Shown one piece after another: positions 6,845 to 15,146 of a stretch of DNA of 30,073 nt (positions are counted from its first letter, which is position 1; each line of letters begins with the position of its first letter). The notes under the pieces are model-generated. The model was given only the letters and a program-made list of their open reading frames with translations, did no database searches and was not told the origin of the DNA. The stretch spans positions 1 to 30,073 of IMG/VR virus record IMGVR_UViG_3300025647_000180; one strand, 5' to 3'. The translations under genes and the position numbers were made by a program. This DNA comes from a virus.

Positions 6845-8680
6845 ATGGCTGATACTAGCTTATTTAGAAGACTACAAAGATTATTTTCAACGGATGTTGT
6901 AATCCGTAATGTAGGGGGCGACCAACTTCGAGTAATGGATACAGACAGGATCCAAACAACAGGTGAGTTTGCTACTAATGCTTTAATGAACAGGTTCCAA
7001 GGCATTTATCAAAACCCTAATTCAACTTCTTTATATGGAGCCCAATTTAATCTTAACTATCAATACTTAAGAACCCAATTATATTCAGATTATGATTCAA
7101 TGGACACAGATGCTATTATTGCTTCTGCTCTTGATATTATAGCTGATGAATGTTCATTAAAAAATGAACAAGGTGAAGTACTCCAAATTAGAAGTAGTGA
7201 TGAAAATATTCAAAAAATTCTTTATAATTTATTCTACGACGTATTAAATATTGAGTTTAATTTATGGTCGTGGACTCGTCAAATGTGTAAATACGGTGAT
7301 TTCTTCCTTAAACTAGAAATTTCAGAAAAATTTGGTGTATTTAACGTTATCCCTTATTCAGCATACCACATTGAAAGAAAAGAAAATTTTGATAAAGATA
7401 ATCCTTCTAAAGTAGTATTTGTATACAATCCTGAAGGTTTCTTTGGAGGAATTTCATCTGGATATTATTATACTCCTAACCAAACAAATGCTAATAATAT
7501 TACTTTTGATAATTACGAGATAGCTCACTTTAGATTAATTTCTGATATGAATTATCTTCCTTACGGACGTTCATATCTTGAACCTGCTCGTAAACTATTT
7601 AAACAATATACGTTAATGGAAGACGCTATGTTAATCCATAGAATTGTTCGCGCCCCAGAAAAACGTGTATTTAAAATTAATGTTGGTTCTATCCCACCTA
7701 ATGAAGTAGAAAACTTCATGCAGAAAACTATTTCAACTCTTAAACGTACTCCTTATATGAACCAAGAAACTGGTGAGTACAATTTGAAATATAATATGCA
7801 AAACCTACTTGAAGATTTCTATATCCCAGTTAGAGGTAATGACCAAGCAACCCAAATTGATACTTTAGGTGGTTTAGAGTGGTCAGGTATTGAAGACGTA
7901 GCTTACTTAAGAGAAAAATTATTTGCTGCTCTTAAAGTACCTAAAGCATTTATGGGCTACGATGAAAATCTTCAAGGTAAAGCTACACTAGCAGCTGAAG
8001 ATATTCGTTTCGGTCGTACAATTGATCGCATTCAACGTATTTTACTCTCAGAACTATATAAAATTGCTTTAGTTCACTTATATGCTCAAGGGTACGAGGG
8101 TGAACAAATGACTAATTTTGAATTAGGTTTAACTACTCCTTCAATTATTTACGATCAAGAGCGTATTGCCTTAATGAAAGAAAAAGTAGATTTGGCTGCT
8201 CAAATTATGGAGAATAAATTACTCCCAACTGACTGGATTTACGATAATGTCTTCCACATGAGTGAAGATGAGTATGAAGAGTACAGAGACCTTATTGTAC
8301 AAGATCAAAAACGCAGATTCCGTCTTTCTCAAATTGAAAACGAAGGAAATGACCCAGTTACTACAGGACGTTCATATGGTACACCTCATGATCTAGCTTC
8401 ACTATATGGTAAAGGAAGAATGGAAACTGACCCAGGTAATGTACCTGATGGTTATGATGAAAAACGTCCTTTAGGTCGTCCTGAAGAGAAAGCATCTAAT
8501 ATTAATACCCAAAATAATGCTTTTGGACGTGATCGTTTAGGTAGAAAAGATATGAAACGTGATGATCAACCTGGATTAAAAGAAGATGCTAAAATTGCAT
8601 TTTCTAAAAATCAAGCATTATTAGAATCTTTAGGAAAACGTAAAGAATCACTATTAGACGAATCAAGAATTAAAGAATAA
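6845..8680 (+). CDS. 20: Portal vertex protein (T4 gp20-like)
   Basis: 611 aa; forms the dodecameric ring through which DNA enters and to which the neck attaches. The block YDSMDTDAIIASALDIIADECS (near 93-115) is characteristic of gp20 portals, as are the wing-region segment RQMCKYGDFFLKLE, the RIVRAPEKRVFKI segment near 270-285 and GKATLAAEDIRFGRTIDRIQ near 380-400. The C-terminal 110 residues are Lys/Arg/Asp-rich and low in complexity (GRPEEKA, GRDRLGRKDMKRDD), which makes it longer than T4 gp20 (524 aa). No Shine-Dalgarno precedes the ATG. It starts the portal-to-protease block. Confidence 0.95.
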   Translation: MADTSLFRRLQRLFSTDVVIRNVGGDQLRVMDTDRIQTTGEFATNALMNRFQGIYQNPNSTSLYGAQFNLNYQYLRTQLYSDYDSMDTDAIIASALDIIADECSLKNEQGEVLQIRSSDENIQKILYNLFYDVLNIEFNLWSWTRQMCKYGDFFLKLEISEKFGVFNVIPYSAYHIERKENFDKDNPSKVVFVYNPEGFFGGISSGYYYTPNQTNANNITFDNYEIAHFRLISDMNYLPYGRSYLEPARKLFKQYTLMEDAMLIHRIVRAPEKRVFKINVGSIPPNEVENFMQKTISTLKRTPYMNQETGEYNLKYNMQNLLEDFYIPVRGNDQATQIDTLGGLEWSGIEDVAYLREKLFAALKVPKAFMGYDENLQGKATLAAEDIRFGRTIDRIQRILLSELYKIALVHLYAQGYEGEQMTNFELGLTTPSIIYDQERIALMKEKVDLAAQIMENKLLPTDWIYDNVFHMSEDEYEEYRDLIVQDQKRRFRLSQIENEGNDPVTTGRSYGTPHDLASLYGKGRMETDPGNVPDGYDEKRPLGRPEEKASNINTQNNAFGRDRLGRKDMKRDDQPGLKEDAKIAFSKNQALLESLGKRKESLLDESRIKE

Positions 8681-8691
8681 TATATCCTCAT

Positions 8692-8701
8692 ATATTTATA
8701 A
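8692..8701 (+). promoter_or_regulatory. Candidate late promoter, ATATTTATAA
   Basis: Copy of the recurrent motif in the 36-base gap after the portal gene, ending 15 bases before the next ATG, the same spacing as at the portal. Confidence 0.5.
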
Positions 8702-8716
8702 TAAATCCTAGGCGGA

Positions 8717-9583
8717 ATGAACATTAAACATTCAAAGTATAAAAATACTGGTATTCTTTTTGAGTTACTCGTACGTCAAGTAACTTCTGATACACTTAAT
8801 GGGGAACACTCTCCTGCATTAGGCATTATTCAAAAATTTTTCATTAAATCTGAGTTAGGAAAAGAATACAAACTTTATGAAGCTTTATCTAAAAATACTG
8901 CTTTAACAGAAGGTAGGGCTAATGTAATGATCCAAACATTACTTGAAACTTCTAAAAAGTTAAATAGAGGAGTATTAAAAAGAGAAAAGTATAATCTTAT
9001 TAACGAAATTAGAAAGCATTATAACTTAGAGGAGTTTTTTAAAACTAAATTACCTCACTACAAAACATTTGCTGCTTTTTATACTTTAACTGAGGTTCAA
9101 AATACGGATGCTTTAGTAGATACTAATATTATTGTTAATAATAAAATGACTATTCTAGAGCATCTTTCTACTTCTAATATTAAAGAAGAAAAAGTTGAAG
9201 CTGACGTACTAAAAGAATTCCAATCATTTGATAAAGATACTCGTATGTTAACATATCGTATCTTAATGGAAAACTTTAATGGTAAATACAGTGATTTACA
9301 TCCTAGCCAAAAAGAAATTTTACGCCAATACATCAATTCAGTTGACTCAACTCCTGTATTAAAAGAGTTCTATAATTCTAAAGTAACTGAAGTTAAAAAT
9401 GCATTAACTGAATTAAATTCAAAGGTTACTGATAAAGCTGTTCAAATTAAAATTAATGAAGTTGTTAGTTTAATTAAGGAGTTAGATAAAAATGCTAAAG
9501 TATCAAGTGATGATATAGTAAATATCCTCCAATACTTTGAACTTTACGAAGAATTAAAATCAGCCAATGGAATCCCAAAATGA
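8717..9583 (+). CDS. Conserved head-module protein, function unknown
   Basis: 288 aa, mostly alpha-helical, Lys- and Leu-rich, with no membrane segment. The N-terminus KHSKYKNTGILFELLVRQVT resembles a conserved protein I associate with the portal/protease region of T4-like and other large myophages, but I cannot name an assigned role. T4 has the small core genes 67 and 68 at this place; this protein is much larger and no homology to them is visible. The last 17 bases overlap the next gene, indicating co-translation. A structural, prohead-core or chaperone function is inferred from position only. Confidence 0.75.
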   Translation: MNIKHSKYKNTGILFELLVRQVTSDTLNGEHSPALGIIQKFFIKSELGKEYKLYEALSKNTALTEGRANVMIQTLLETSKKLNRGVLKREKYNLINEIRKHYNLEEFFKTKLPHYKTFAAFYTLTEVQNTDALVDTNIIVNNKMTILEHLSTSNIKEEKVEADVLKEFQSFDKDTRMLTYRILMENFNGKYSDLHPSQKEILRQYINSVDSTPVLKEFYNSKVTEVKNALTELNSKVTDKAVQIKINEVVSLIKELDKNAKVSSDDIVNILQYFELYEELKSANGIPK

Positions 9584-10169
9584 AGCTAAAGTAGGAGACG
9601 TTAGAGTCCAGGGTGGAATTAAAACTACAATAACCGATATTGATCCTAATTCAGGAGCAATTACTTGGGACGTTGAATACGCGGCTGATTATCTTAAATT
9701 ATACCAACAAGTTCAGCAATTATTTGCAACTGTAGAAAAAGCTTCTAGACAATCAAACGCAGAACCTTTTATTAAGGATTGGGGTAAAGAAGTTCGTCAA
9801 TTAAGAAATTCACTTCGTACTTATTTACGTAATAATAAAGCTGAAGAATACGCTAAAGTTAAAAACGTAAAAGAAACTACTACTACTGGTGGTAGTGCTT
9901 CATTTTCATCTAATGTAGGTACCGGAGCACAATATGCTACTCCAAATGCATTTGGGAAAAAACCTAAAAATTATTACTATAAATTAGGTTTTAAACCTGT
10001 TAATGAAGATACCCCTGGAGCAACTTTAGGACCTGGTCCTAAAGCAAGCGAAAATGGAGTAAAAGATAACTATTATACCAAAAATTTTGGATATAAATTA
10101 GTAGACCCAGTTAAATTAGCTAAAAATGCTAAGGGTATAGAAACTAAATACCTCTGGGGAAAACCATAA
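9567..10169 (+). CDS. Head-module protein with capsid-like SASFSSNVGTG motif
   Basis: 200 aa. Residues 15-60 look beta then helical (GGIKTTITDIDPNSGAITWD). Residues 60-95 form a charged helix. At 101-126 it reads NVKETTTTGGSASFSSNVGT followed by GAQYAT. The major capsid protein has a closely similar stretch (AAGSAAFSANVGTGEQWAG) after a comparable V-x-E/Thr step, which in the capsid is the likely prohead-protease cleavage zone. The C-terminus is basic and Tyr-rich (PKNYYYKLGFKP, DNYYTKNFGYKL). The shared motif suggests a virion protein processed or recruited in the prohead. Family not identified. The start overlaps the preceding gene by 17 bases. Confidence 0.7.
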   Translation: MESQNEAKVGDVRVQGGIKTTITDIDPNSGAITWDVEYAADYLKLYQQVQQLFATVEKASRQSNAEPFIKDWGKEVRQLRNSLRTYLRNNKAEEYAKVKNVKETTTTGGSASFSSNVGTGAQYATPNAFGKKPKNYYYKLGFKPVNEDTPGATLGPGPKASENGVKDNYYTKNFGYKLVDPVKLAKNAKGIETKYLWGKP

Positions 10170-10178
10170 TATTTATAA
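10169..10178 (+). promoter_or_regulatory. Candidate late-promoter motif abutting a start codon
   Basis: ATATTTATAA overlaps the stop of the preceding gene and ends 2 bases before the ATG at 10181. If it were a -10-like box, transcription would begin at or after that ATG. Either the message for this gene comes from upstream, or the motif serves the genes further downstream. Confidence 0.4.
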
Positions 10179-10180
10179 TT

Positions 10181-10429
10181 ATGAAGTATAGGTATAAATT
10201 AAAATTAAAAGAAGCTGATCCTGGACGTGCTCAATTCCAAGAAAAGCGTATTCAAGCTTTTAAAGAAATTGAAGCTAGAATTAATAATTTATATCCCTTA
10301 TTAGATAATGCTATGGATGAAACCATAAATTACTATAAAGAAAAACCAGAATCATATGCTGTTGTATATCCTACAGATTTGGTTCTTGAATATATTAAGG
10401 ATATTGAAGATTTATTAAAACAAGAATAA
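10181..10429 (+). CDS. Small charged helical protein, unknown
   Basis: 82 aa, rich in Lys, Glu and Tyr and likely a helical hairpin (QEKRIQAFKEIEARINNLYP, then NAMDETINYYKEKPES). No recognised domain. By size and position between portal and protease it could be an equivalent of the small T4 prohead core proteins (genes 67, 68), but sequence support is lacking. Its stop TAA shares its last base with the next ATG. A candidate promoter motif lies almost on its start. Confidence 0.6.
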   Translation: MKYRYKLKLKEADPGRAQFQEKRIQAFKEIEARINNLYPLLDNAMDETINYYKEKPESYAVVYPTDLVLEYIKDIEDLLKQE

Positions 10430-11490
10430 TGAAAACCTTACAAGAAGAATATAATTTAATTAAAGAAGGTAAAGGTCGCAAAGACTTGTTTATGAAACAA
10501 GCCTTAAGACAATTTCCTCAATTCATTACTAAGTTTAATACTTTTGAAGAAGTATCTTCTATCCTTAAAGGTAAACAAGTTATTTCTGAAGGTATTGGAG
10601 GTATTGCTACTGGTCGTCCTAATCCATTTTTAAGTTGGGAAAAGTTTTTAAATGAAGAAGCTAAAGCAGTAGAAAAAAATCCTACTAAAGAAGTTACTAG
10701 CATGGAAACTAGAGGCTTTGATTATAAAGATAAGAAAAATATTGATAATCTTTATGGTCAAGAATTTTTAGAAGGTTACTATGCAGAAATGAATGACCCT
10801 AAAAATGCTGATAAAACTGTAGCTCAATTAAAAGATATTGTAGCTAAAAACCTAGCCAAAGACTCTACTTACTATACTACTAACCAGGCTTTTGGTATTA
10901 AAGGTATTGGATACACTAGTGACTTACCAGGTATTCGTGCTTCTAAAACCGACCAAATGACTCCTGTAAAATTAAAAGAAGGCATGATTAAATTAACCGA
11001 CTTATTAAACGAGAACCTTTCGGGATATATGGATCTCCAACCATTTAATGTTCCTGCCCCTTCTTTAAATGAAGAAGATAAAGAAGAAGAAGAGGATCGT
11101 ATGCGTGACGCTGAAAAAGACGACGCTGCTCATATCGAAGATTTAGAAAAAGATATGAAAGACGATAAGAAAAAAGATGAAAAAATTAAAAAAGAAGATC
11201 TTTCTTCTCGTTTAAGTCAAATTGAAACCGCTGGTAACGTAGCTGCTTTAGAAGCTAAAATGAATGCTATTGATGAAGAAGTAATGAATCGTCAGGCTAA
11301 ATTAGATATGGTAGCTGAAAATGAAGCACTAGCTGAGTTTATCAACCCAACTCGCGTTAAAGAAATTAATCGCGAAATTAAAGAATTAGAAAAAGCAAAA
11401 GCTAAATACAGCAAATTATACGAAAAAGTAGCTGGTAAAGCTTATGTTAAAAAAGAAGTTGTAGACGAAACTGACGAGTTAGAATACTAA
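10429..11490 (+). CDS. Probable prohead core-type protein, unknown
   Basis: 353 aa. The N-terminal 45 residues (EEYNLIKEGKGRKDLFMKQA, RQFPQFITKF) are a helical segment of a kind I have seen at the start of several T4-like virion proteins. The centre is Gly/Asn-rich with a cluster of Asp/Glu/Lys (about 215-255, EEDKEEEEDRMRDAEKDD). The C-terminus (about 258-340) is a long predicted coiled coil (SSRLSQIETAGNVAALEAKM, KEINREIKELEKAKAKYSK). The acidic, helical composition and location immediately before the protease suggest a scaffold-associated or core role. This is inference; no family was recognised. It is separated from the protease gene by one base. Confidence 0.65.
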   Translation: MKTLQEEYNLIKEGKGRKDLFMKQALRQFPQFITKFNTFEEVSSILKGKQVISEGIGGIATGRPNPFLSWEKFLNEEAKAVEKNPTKEVTSMETRGFDYKDKKNIDNLYGQEFLEGYYAEMNDPKNADKTVAQLKDIVAKNLAKDSTYYTTNQAFGIKGIGYTSDLPGIRASKTDQMTPVKLKEGMIKLTDLLNENLSGYMDLQPFNVPAPSLNEEDKEEEEDRMRDAEKDDAAHIEDLEKDMKDDKKKDEKIKKEDLSSRLSQIETAGNVAALEAKMNAIDEEVMNRQAKLDMVAENEALAEFINPTRVKEINREIKELEKAKAKYSKLYEKVAGKAYVKKEVVDETDELEY

Positions 11491-11491
11491 G

Positions 11492-12100
11492 ATGAAGCAA
11501 ATACTTATTGAAACTCAACTCTTTAAAGTAAACCCTGTGTCATTGACAGAGGGTAAACTTTCTGAAAGAGGTAACCCCATTGTAGAAGGTATTTTAGCTA
11601 CTGCCGAAGTTAAAAACGGTAATGGTCGTTATTATGCTAAAGAGTTATGGGAAAGAGAAATCGATAAGTATTGGGATTCTGTAAAACAAAATCGCGCATT
11701 AGGTGAATTAGACCACCCAGAATCTTCTATCGTTAACTTAAAAAACGTTTCTCATAACATTAAAGATATGTGGTGGGATGGAGATCACGTAATTGGTAAA
11801 ATTGAAATTTTACCTACTCCAAGTGGTAATATCTTAAAAGCACTTATTGATAGTGGAATTCAAGTCGGCGTATCTTCTCGCGGTATGGGTTCTCTCAAGC
11901 AAATGGGTGAAGTAATGGAGGTCCAAGATGATTTCGAGTTACTTTGCTGGGATTTTGTATCAACCCCATCTAACCCAGGTTCGTATATGCACTTAGTAAA
12001 AGAAGGATTAGATTTATCTTCACAACAAAATTATGGTAAAGTAAATAGTATTGTAAGAGAAATTTTATGTGCTAATACTTGCACCTGCTATTTAGATTAA
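11492..12100 (+). CDS. 21: Prohead core protease (T4 gp21-like)
   Basis: 202 aa, the serine protease that cleaves scaffold and capsid proteins during prohead maturation. NGNGRYY (42-48), GELDHPE with catalytic H75, VGVSSRGMG with catalytic Ser at 128/129, and LLCWDFVSTPSNPGSY (150-165) with the acidic residue D154 follow the His-Ser layout of T4 gp21 and the herpes-type assembly protease fold. Length is close to T4 gp21 (212 aa). The C-terminus ends in a short Cys-rich tail (C193, C197, C199) that I do not expect in the family. It lies one base after the preceding gene and directly before the scaffold, as in T4. A terminator follows. Confidence 0.93.
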   Translation: MKQILIETQLFKVNPVSLTEGKLSERGNPIVEGILATAEVKNGNGRYYAKELWEREIDKYWDSVKQNRALGELDHPESSIVNLKNVSHNIKDMWWDGDHVIGKIEILPTPSGNILKALIDSGIQVGVSSRGMGSLKQMGEVMEVQDDFELLCWDFVSTPSNPGSYMHLVKEGLDLSSQQNYGKVNSIVREILCANTCTCYLD

Positions 12101-12157
12101 CTTATTTAAGACGTCTGCTACCTTAGACATTCCCCTTAGGATTCTATTCCTTTGGTC

Positions 12158-12184
12158 AAGCCCTCGAAAGAGGGCTTTTTTTTT
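12158..12184 (+). terminator. Rho-independent terminator
   Basis: An 8-bp stem AAGCCCTC/GAGGGCTT (12158-12165 with 12170-12177) with a GAAA tetraloop is followed by a run of T to 12184. It separates the protease unit from the scaffold-capsid unit. Confidence 0.9.
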
Positions 12185-12210
12185 AAAAGAATGTAATTTT
12201 TATATCTCTT

Positions 12211-12221
12211 TATATATGTAT
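12211..12221 (+). promoter_or_regulatory. Candidate promoter, TATATATGTAT variant
   Basis: The T-to-G variant of the recurrent motif, also seen after the terminators at 15147 and 28903. It lies 98 bases before the scaffold ATG, so the scaffold/capsid message would have the longest leader in the window. Confidence 0.4.
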
Positions 12222-12230
12222 CACTGTAAT

Positions 12231-12291
12231 ATGCTATCTATTATATAGCATTCATATAAGTATAATTCTTATTACGTCTCCTAATAGACGT
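12231..12291 (+). promoter_or_regulatory. Structured leader of the scaffold gene
   Basis: Two perfect inverted repeats lie between the candidate promoter and the scaffold start: ATGCTAT/ATAGCAT (12231-12237 with 12245-12251) and ACGTCT/AGACGT (12274-12279 with 12286-12291). Neither is followed by a T run, so they are not terminators. They may stabilise the leader or control translation. A clear GAGGT Shine-Dalgarno sits 4 bases before the ATG at 12320, unlike most genes here. Confidence 0.4.
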
Positions 12292-12319
12292 ACTCCCCAA
12301 ACAAAAATTTTGAGGTAAA

Positions 12320-13462
12320 ATGGCAAACAGAGATCTGCTTAAAGAAGCAATCGCTGACGCAAAAGCACTTAAAGAAACTGCTATTGCTAACGCGAAAGCT
12401 GCTCTCGAAGAGGCCTTCGAACCAAAATTGAAGTCAATGCTTTCAGCAAAGCTTCAAGAAATGGAAGAAGACGAACTCGATGAAGTAGTAACGACAGAAG
12501 CTAAAGAAGAAGTTGAGGAAGCCAGAGCCGAAGATAAGGAAACTAAGCGTACAGAAAAAATGAAGTACGGTAAAGACCTTGCTGAAGGTGATGACGAAAT
12601 GGACTTAGACGAAATCTTAGCTGAACTTGATGAAGCTATGGAGGACAAAGAAGACATGAACGAAGAAGAAGATGTTGATGTTGACGTTGACGTTGACGAC
12701 GAAGAAGTCGAAGGCGAAGATGAAGACGAAGATATCGACCTTGAGGAAATGTCTGAAGATGACCTTAAAGCATTCATTGAAGACGTAATCGCTGATATGG
12801 TTGCTGCTGGTGAATTAGAAGCTGGTGAAGAATTTGAAGCTGAAGACGACGAAGACGTTGAAGACGAAGATATCGACATCGATGTAGAAGATGAAACAGA
12901 AGAAATCATGGAAGGTGAAAAAGAAGAAATGGAAGAAGGTATGATGGACAAGCTTAAAGCTGTTTATAACGATCCTGAGGTACTTGGTAAACTTATTACT
13001 GTAGACGGTAAGAAAATGTCATTGAAAGATTTCTTAGCAATGGCTGCTTCTGGTGCATCTACAGGTATGAAAAAATCAGGTGCAGGTGAAGGCCCATTCC
13101 AAACTGAGGCTAAAGAAGAAATGGACGAAATGAAGAAAGAACTTGATGAATTAAGATCTGAACTTCACGAAGTTAATCTTTTAAACGCTAAACTTCTTTA
13201 TACAAATAAAATCTTTAGAGCTAAAAATTTAAAAGAAGCTCAAAAGGTAAAAGTTTTAGAAGCATTTGACAAGGCGTCAAATGTAAAAGAAGTAAAACTT
13301 GTATATGAAACTTTAAACGAAGGTATTAAGGAAACTCCTAGAACTACCATTAAAGAATCATTAAGCTTTGCTTCAAAACCAGCTGGTGTAGCTACTAAAG
13401 CTCCTATTATGGATATTGATCCACAGGTAGCAAGATGGCAAAAATTAGCTGGGATTAAATAA
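12320..13462 (+). CDS. 22: Prohead core scaffold protein (T4 gp22-like)
   Basis: 380 aa, the internal scaffold on which the capsid shell assembles and which is later degraded by the prohead protease. An N-terminal helical part (1-60) is followed by an extremely acidic region (about 90-208, with DVDVDVDVDDEEVEGEDEDE). After a short ordered part (LITVDGKKMSLKDFLAM, 225-241) comes a coiled coil with NLLNAKLLYTNKIFRAKNLK (286-305), typical of gp22-type scaffolds, and the end QVARWQKLAGIK. It is longer than T4 gp22 (269 aa) because of the acidic insert. Position between protease and capsid is exactly as in T4. Start chosen at the ATG preceded by GAGGT. Confidence 0.88.
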   Translation: MANRDLLKEAIADAKALKETAIANAKAALEEAFEPKLKSMLSAKLQEMEEDELDEVVTTEAKEEVEEARAEDKETKRTEKMKYGKDLAEGDDEMDLDEILAELDEAMEDKEDMNEEEDVDVDVDVDDEEVEGEDEDEDIDLEEMSEDDLKAFIEDVIADMVAAGELEAGEEFEAEDDEDVEDEDIDIDVEDETEEIMEGEKEEMEEGMMDKLKAVYNDPEVLGKLITVDGKKMSLKDFLAMAASGASTGMKKSGAGEGPFQTEAKEEMDEMKKELDELRSELHEVNLLNAKLLYTNKIFRAKNLKEAQKVKVLEAFDKASNVKEVKLVYETLNEGIKETPRTTIKESLSFASKPAGVATKAPIMDIDPQVARWQKLAGIK

Positions 13463-13491
13463 ATTAATAATTTTAAATTTAGATTAAACAA

Positions 13492-15123
13492 ATGTCACAA
13501 GTTCAATCACTTTTAGAAAGCGCTGCTCAAGGTTGGAAAAGCCTTCAGTCTGACGCTGCTAAATTAGCTTCTAAGTGGGAAAAGACAGGTTTGTTAGAAG
13601 GTCTTAACGAGGCTGAGAAAAACAACATGTCTATGATCCTCGAAAACCAAGCTAAACAATTGGTAGTTGAAACTTCAGCAAACGGTGGTGCACCTGCTGC
13701 TGCTGGTTCTGCTGCTTTTTCTGCTAACGTAGGTACTGGTGAGCAATGGGCTGGTATCGCTCTTCCTTTAGTACGTAAGGTATTTGGCCAAATCGCTGCT
13801 AAAGAATTCGTTTCTGTTCAACCAATGAACCTTCCTTCAGGTCTTGTATTCTACTTAGACTTCCAGTACGGTTCAACTAAGAACAGCGACACTGGTACTT
13901 CACCTGAAAGCTTTACTCAAGGTAACTCACTTTACGGTGGTTCAGGTACTCCTTTCTCTACTAATGCTAACGCTGGTCAAGGTCTTTACGGTCCTGGTAG
14001 ATTTGGATACTCTATTCCTTCTCAATCAGATGGTACTATCGTATTTACTGCTGCTTCTGCTTCTTGGAAAGATGTAGGTTTCGATTCTGACCTTTCAGCT
14101 TCTGTAGCTGCTGGTGAAGTAGTTAAACTTACTATGGGTACTATTACTTCACAGTTAGTTCAACCTGATCTTGAGTCAGTAAGAGGATGGGCTTTCGTTT
14201 CTGAATCAGCTGTTGTTTCACAAGTAAACGCTTACAACACTGTTTCTGGTACTACTGTTACTATGTATGTATCTGCTTCTGAAGGCGCTATCGCTAACGG
14301 TTCAACTGCTACATTGTACTACGGCCGTCAGCCAGAAGATAACACTCGTGGTGACTTCGAAAACAGCACTTCAATTCCTGAGATCAACATCGGTATGCGT
14401 TCTGAAGCTATCGTTGCTAAGACTCGTAAGTTAAAGGCTGTTTGGACTCCTGAGTTCGCACAAGACCTTAACGCTTACCAAGCTCTTGATGCTGAAGCTG
14501 AAGTAACTAACATCATGTCTGAGTACATTTCATTGGAAATTGATGCTGAGATTCTTGCTATGTTGATTCAAGATGCTTCTGCTGGTACAGAGTACTGGTC
14601 AGCTGTTAACAACAAGTACTACTCTACAGGTGACGATTTCAACACAGACTTAGGTTTCTTCAATACTCAAGGTCAGTGGTTCCAAACTTTAGGTACTAAA
14701 GTAAACAAGTTGAGCAACGAGATCCACAGATTAACTCTCCGTGGTGGTGCTAACTTTATGGTAGTATCTCCTAAAGTTTCTACTATTCTTGAGTCTATTC
14801 CTGGATTCGCAGCTGATAACACTGATGCTGAGAAAATGGAATACGCTTTCGGTATCCAGAAAGCTGGTCAGTTCAACGGTCGCTACAAAGTGTACAAGAA
14901 CCCTTACATGATTGAAAACACAGTATTGTTAGGTTACAGAGGTTCACAATTCTTGGAGTCTGGTGCTGTATTTGCTCCTTACATTCCATTAATCATGACT
15001 CCTCTTGTATACGACCCTGATACATTCGTACCAAGAAAAGGTCTCTTAACTCGCTACGCTAAGAAGATGTTGAGACCTGAATTCTACGCTAAGATCTACA
15101 TCAACGGTTTGAACACCCTTTAA
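13492..15123 (+). CDS. 23: Major capsid protein (T4 gp23-like)
   Basis: 543 aa, HK97-fold shell protein. The N-terminal region (1-60, ending LENQAKQLVVE) matches the prohead-specific leader of gp23, which T4 cleaves after Glu65; VVE60/T61 is the likely equivalent site. AAGSAAFSANVGTGEQWAG (71-89) begins the mature chain. VSVQPMNLPSGLVFYLDFQYG (107-127) is diagnostic for gp23. TRKLKAVWTPEFAQDLNAY and the later RGGANFMVVSPKV also fit. Codon use is more biased than in its neighbours (few rare codons, many GCT/GGT/AAC), as expected for the most abundant protein. There is no Shine-Dalgarno; the 29-base leader is A/T only and holds no copy of the promoter motif, so it is probably co-transcribed with the scaffold. 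Confidence 0.97.
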   Translation: MSQVQSLLESAAQGWKSLQSDAAKLASKWEKTGLLEGLNEAEKNNMSMILENQAKQLVVETSANGGAPAAAGSAAFSANVGTGEQWAGIALPLVRKVFGQIAAKEFVSVQPMNLPSGLVFYLDFQYGSTKNSDTGTSPESFTQGNSLYGGSGTPFSTNANAGQGLYGPGRFGYSIPSQSDGTIVFTAASASWKDVGFDSDLSASVAAGEVVKLTMGTITSQLVQPDLESVRGWAFVSESAVVSQVNAYNTVSGTTVTMYVSASEGAIANGSTATLYYGRQPEDNTRGDFENSTSIPEINIGMRSEAIVAKTRKLKAVWTPEFAQDLNAYQALDAEAEVTNIMSEYISLEIDAEILAMLIQDASAGTEYWSAVNNKYYSTGDDFNTDLGFFNTQGQWFQTLGTKVNKLSNEIHRLTLRGGANFMVVSPKVSTILESIPGFAADNTDAEKMEYAFGIQKAGQFNGRYKVYKNPYMIENTVLLGYRGSQFLESGAVFAPYIPLIMTPLVYDPDTFVPRKGLLTRYAKKMLRPEFYAKIYINGLNTL

Positions 15124-15146
15124 TAGTAGTTTAGAATAGAAAATTT

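Noticed and set aside
12454-12951. Ser-rich antisense frame opposite the scaffold gene
   Set aside because: Complement of the GAA/GAC/GAT-rich acidic tract, which yields TTC/TCT/ATC codons. It has no family features.
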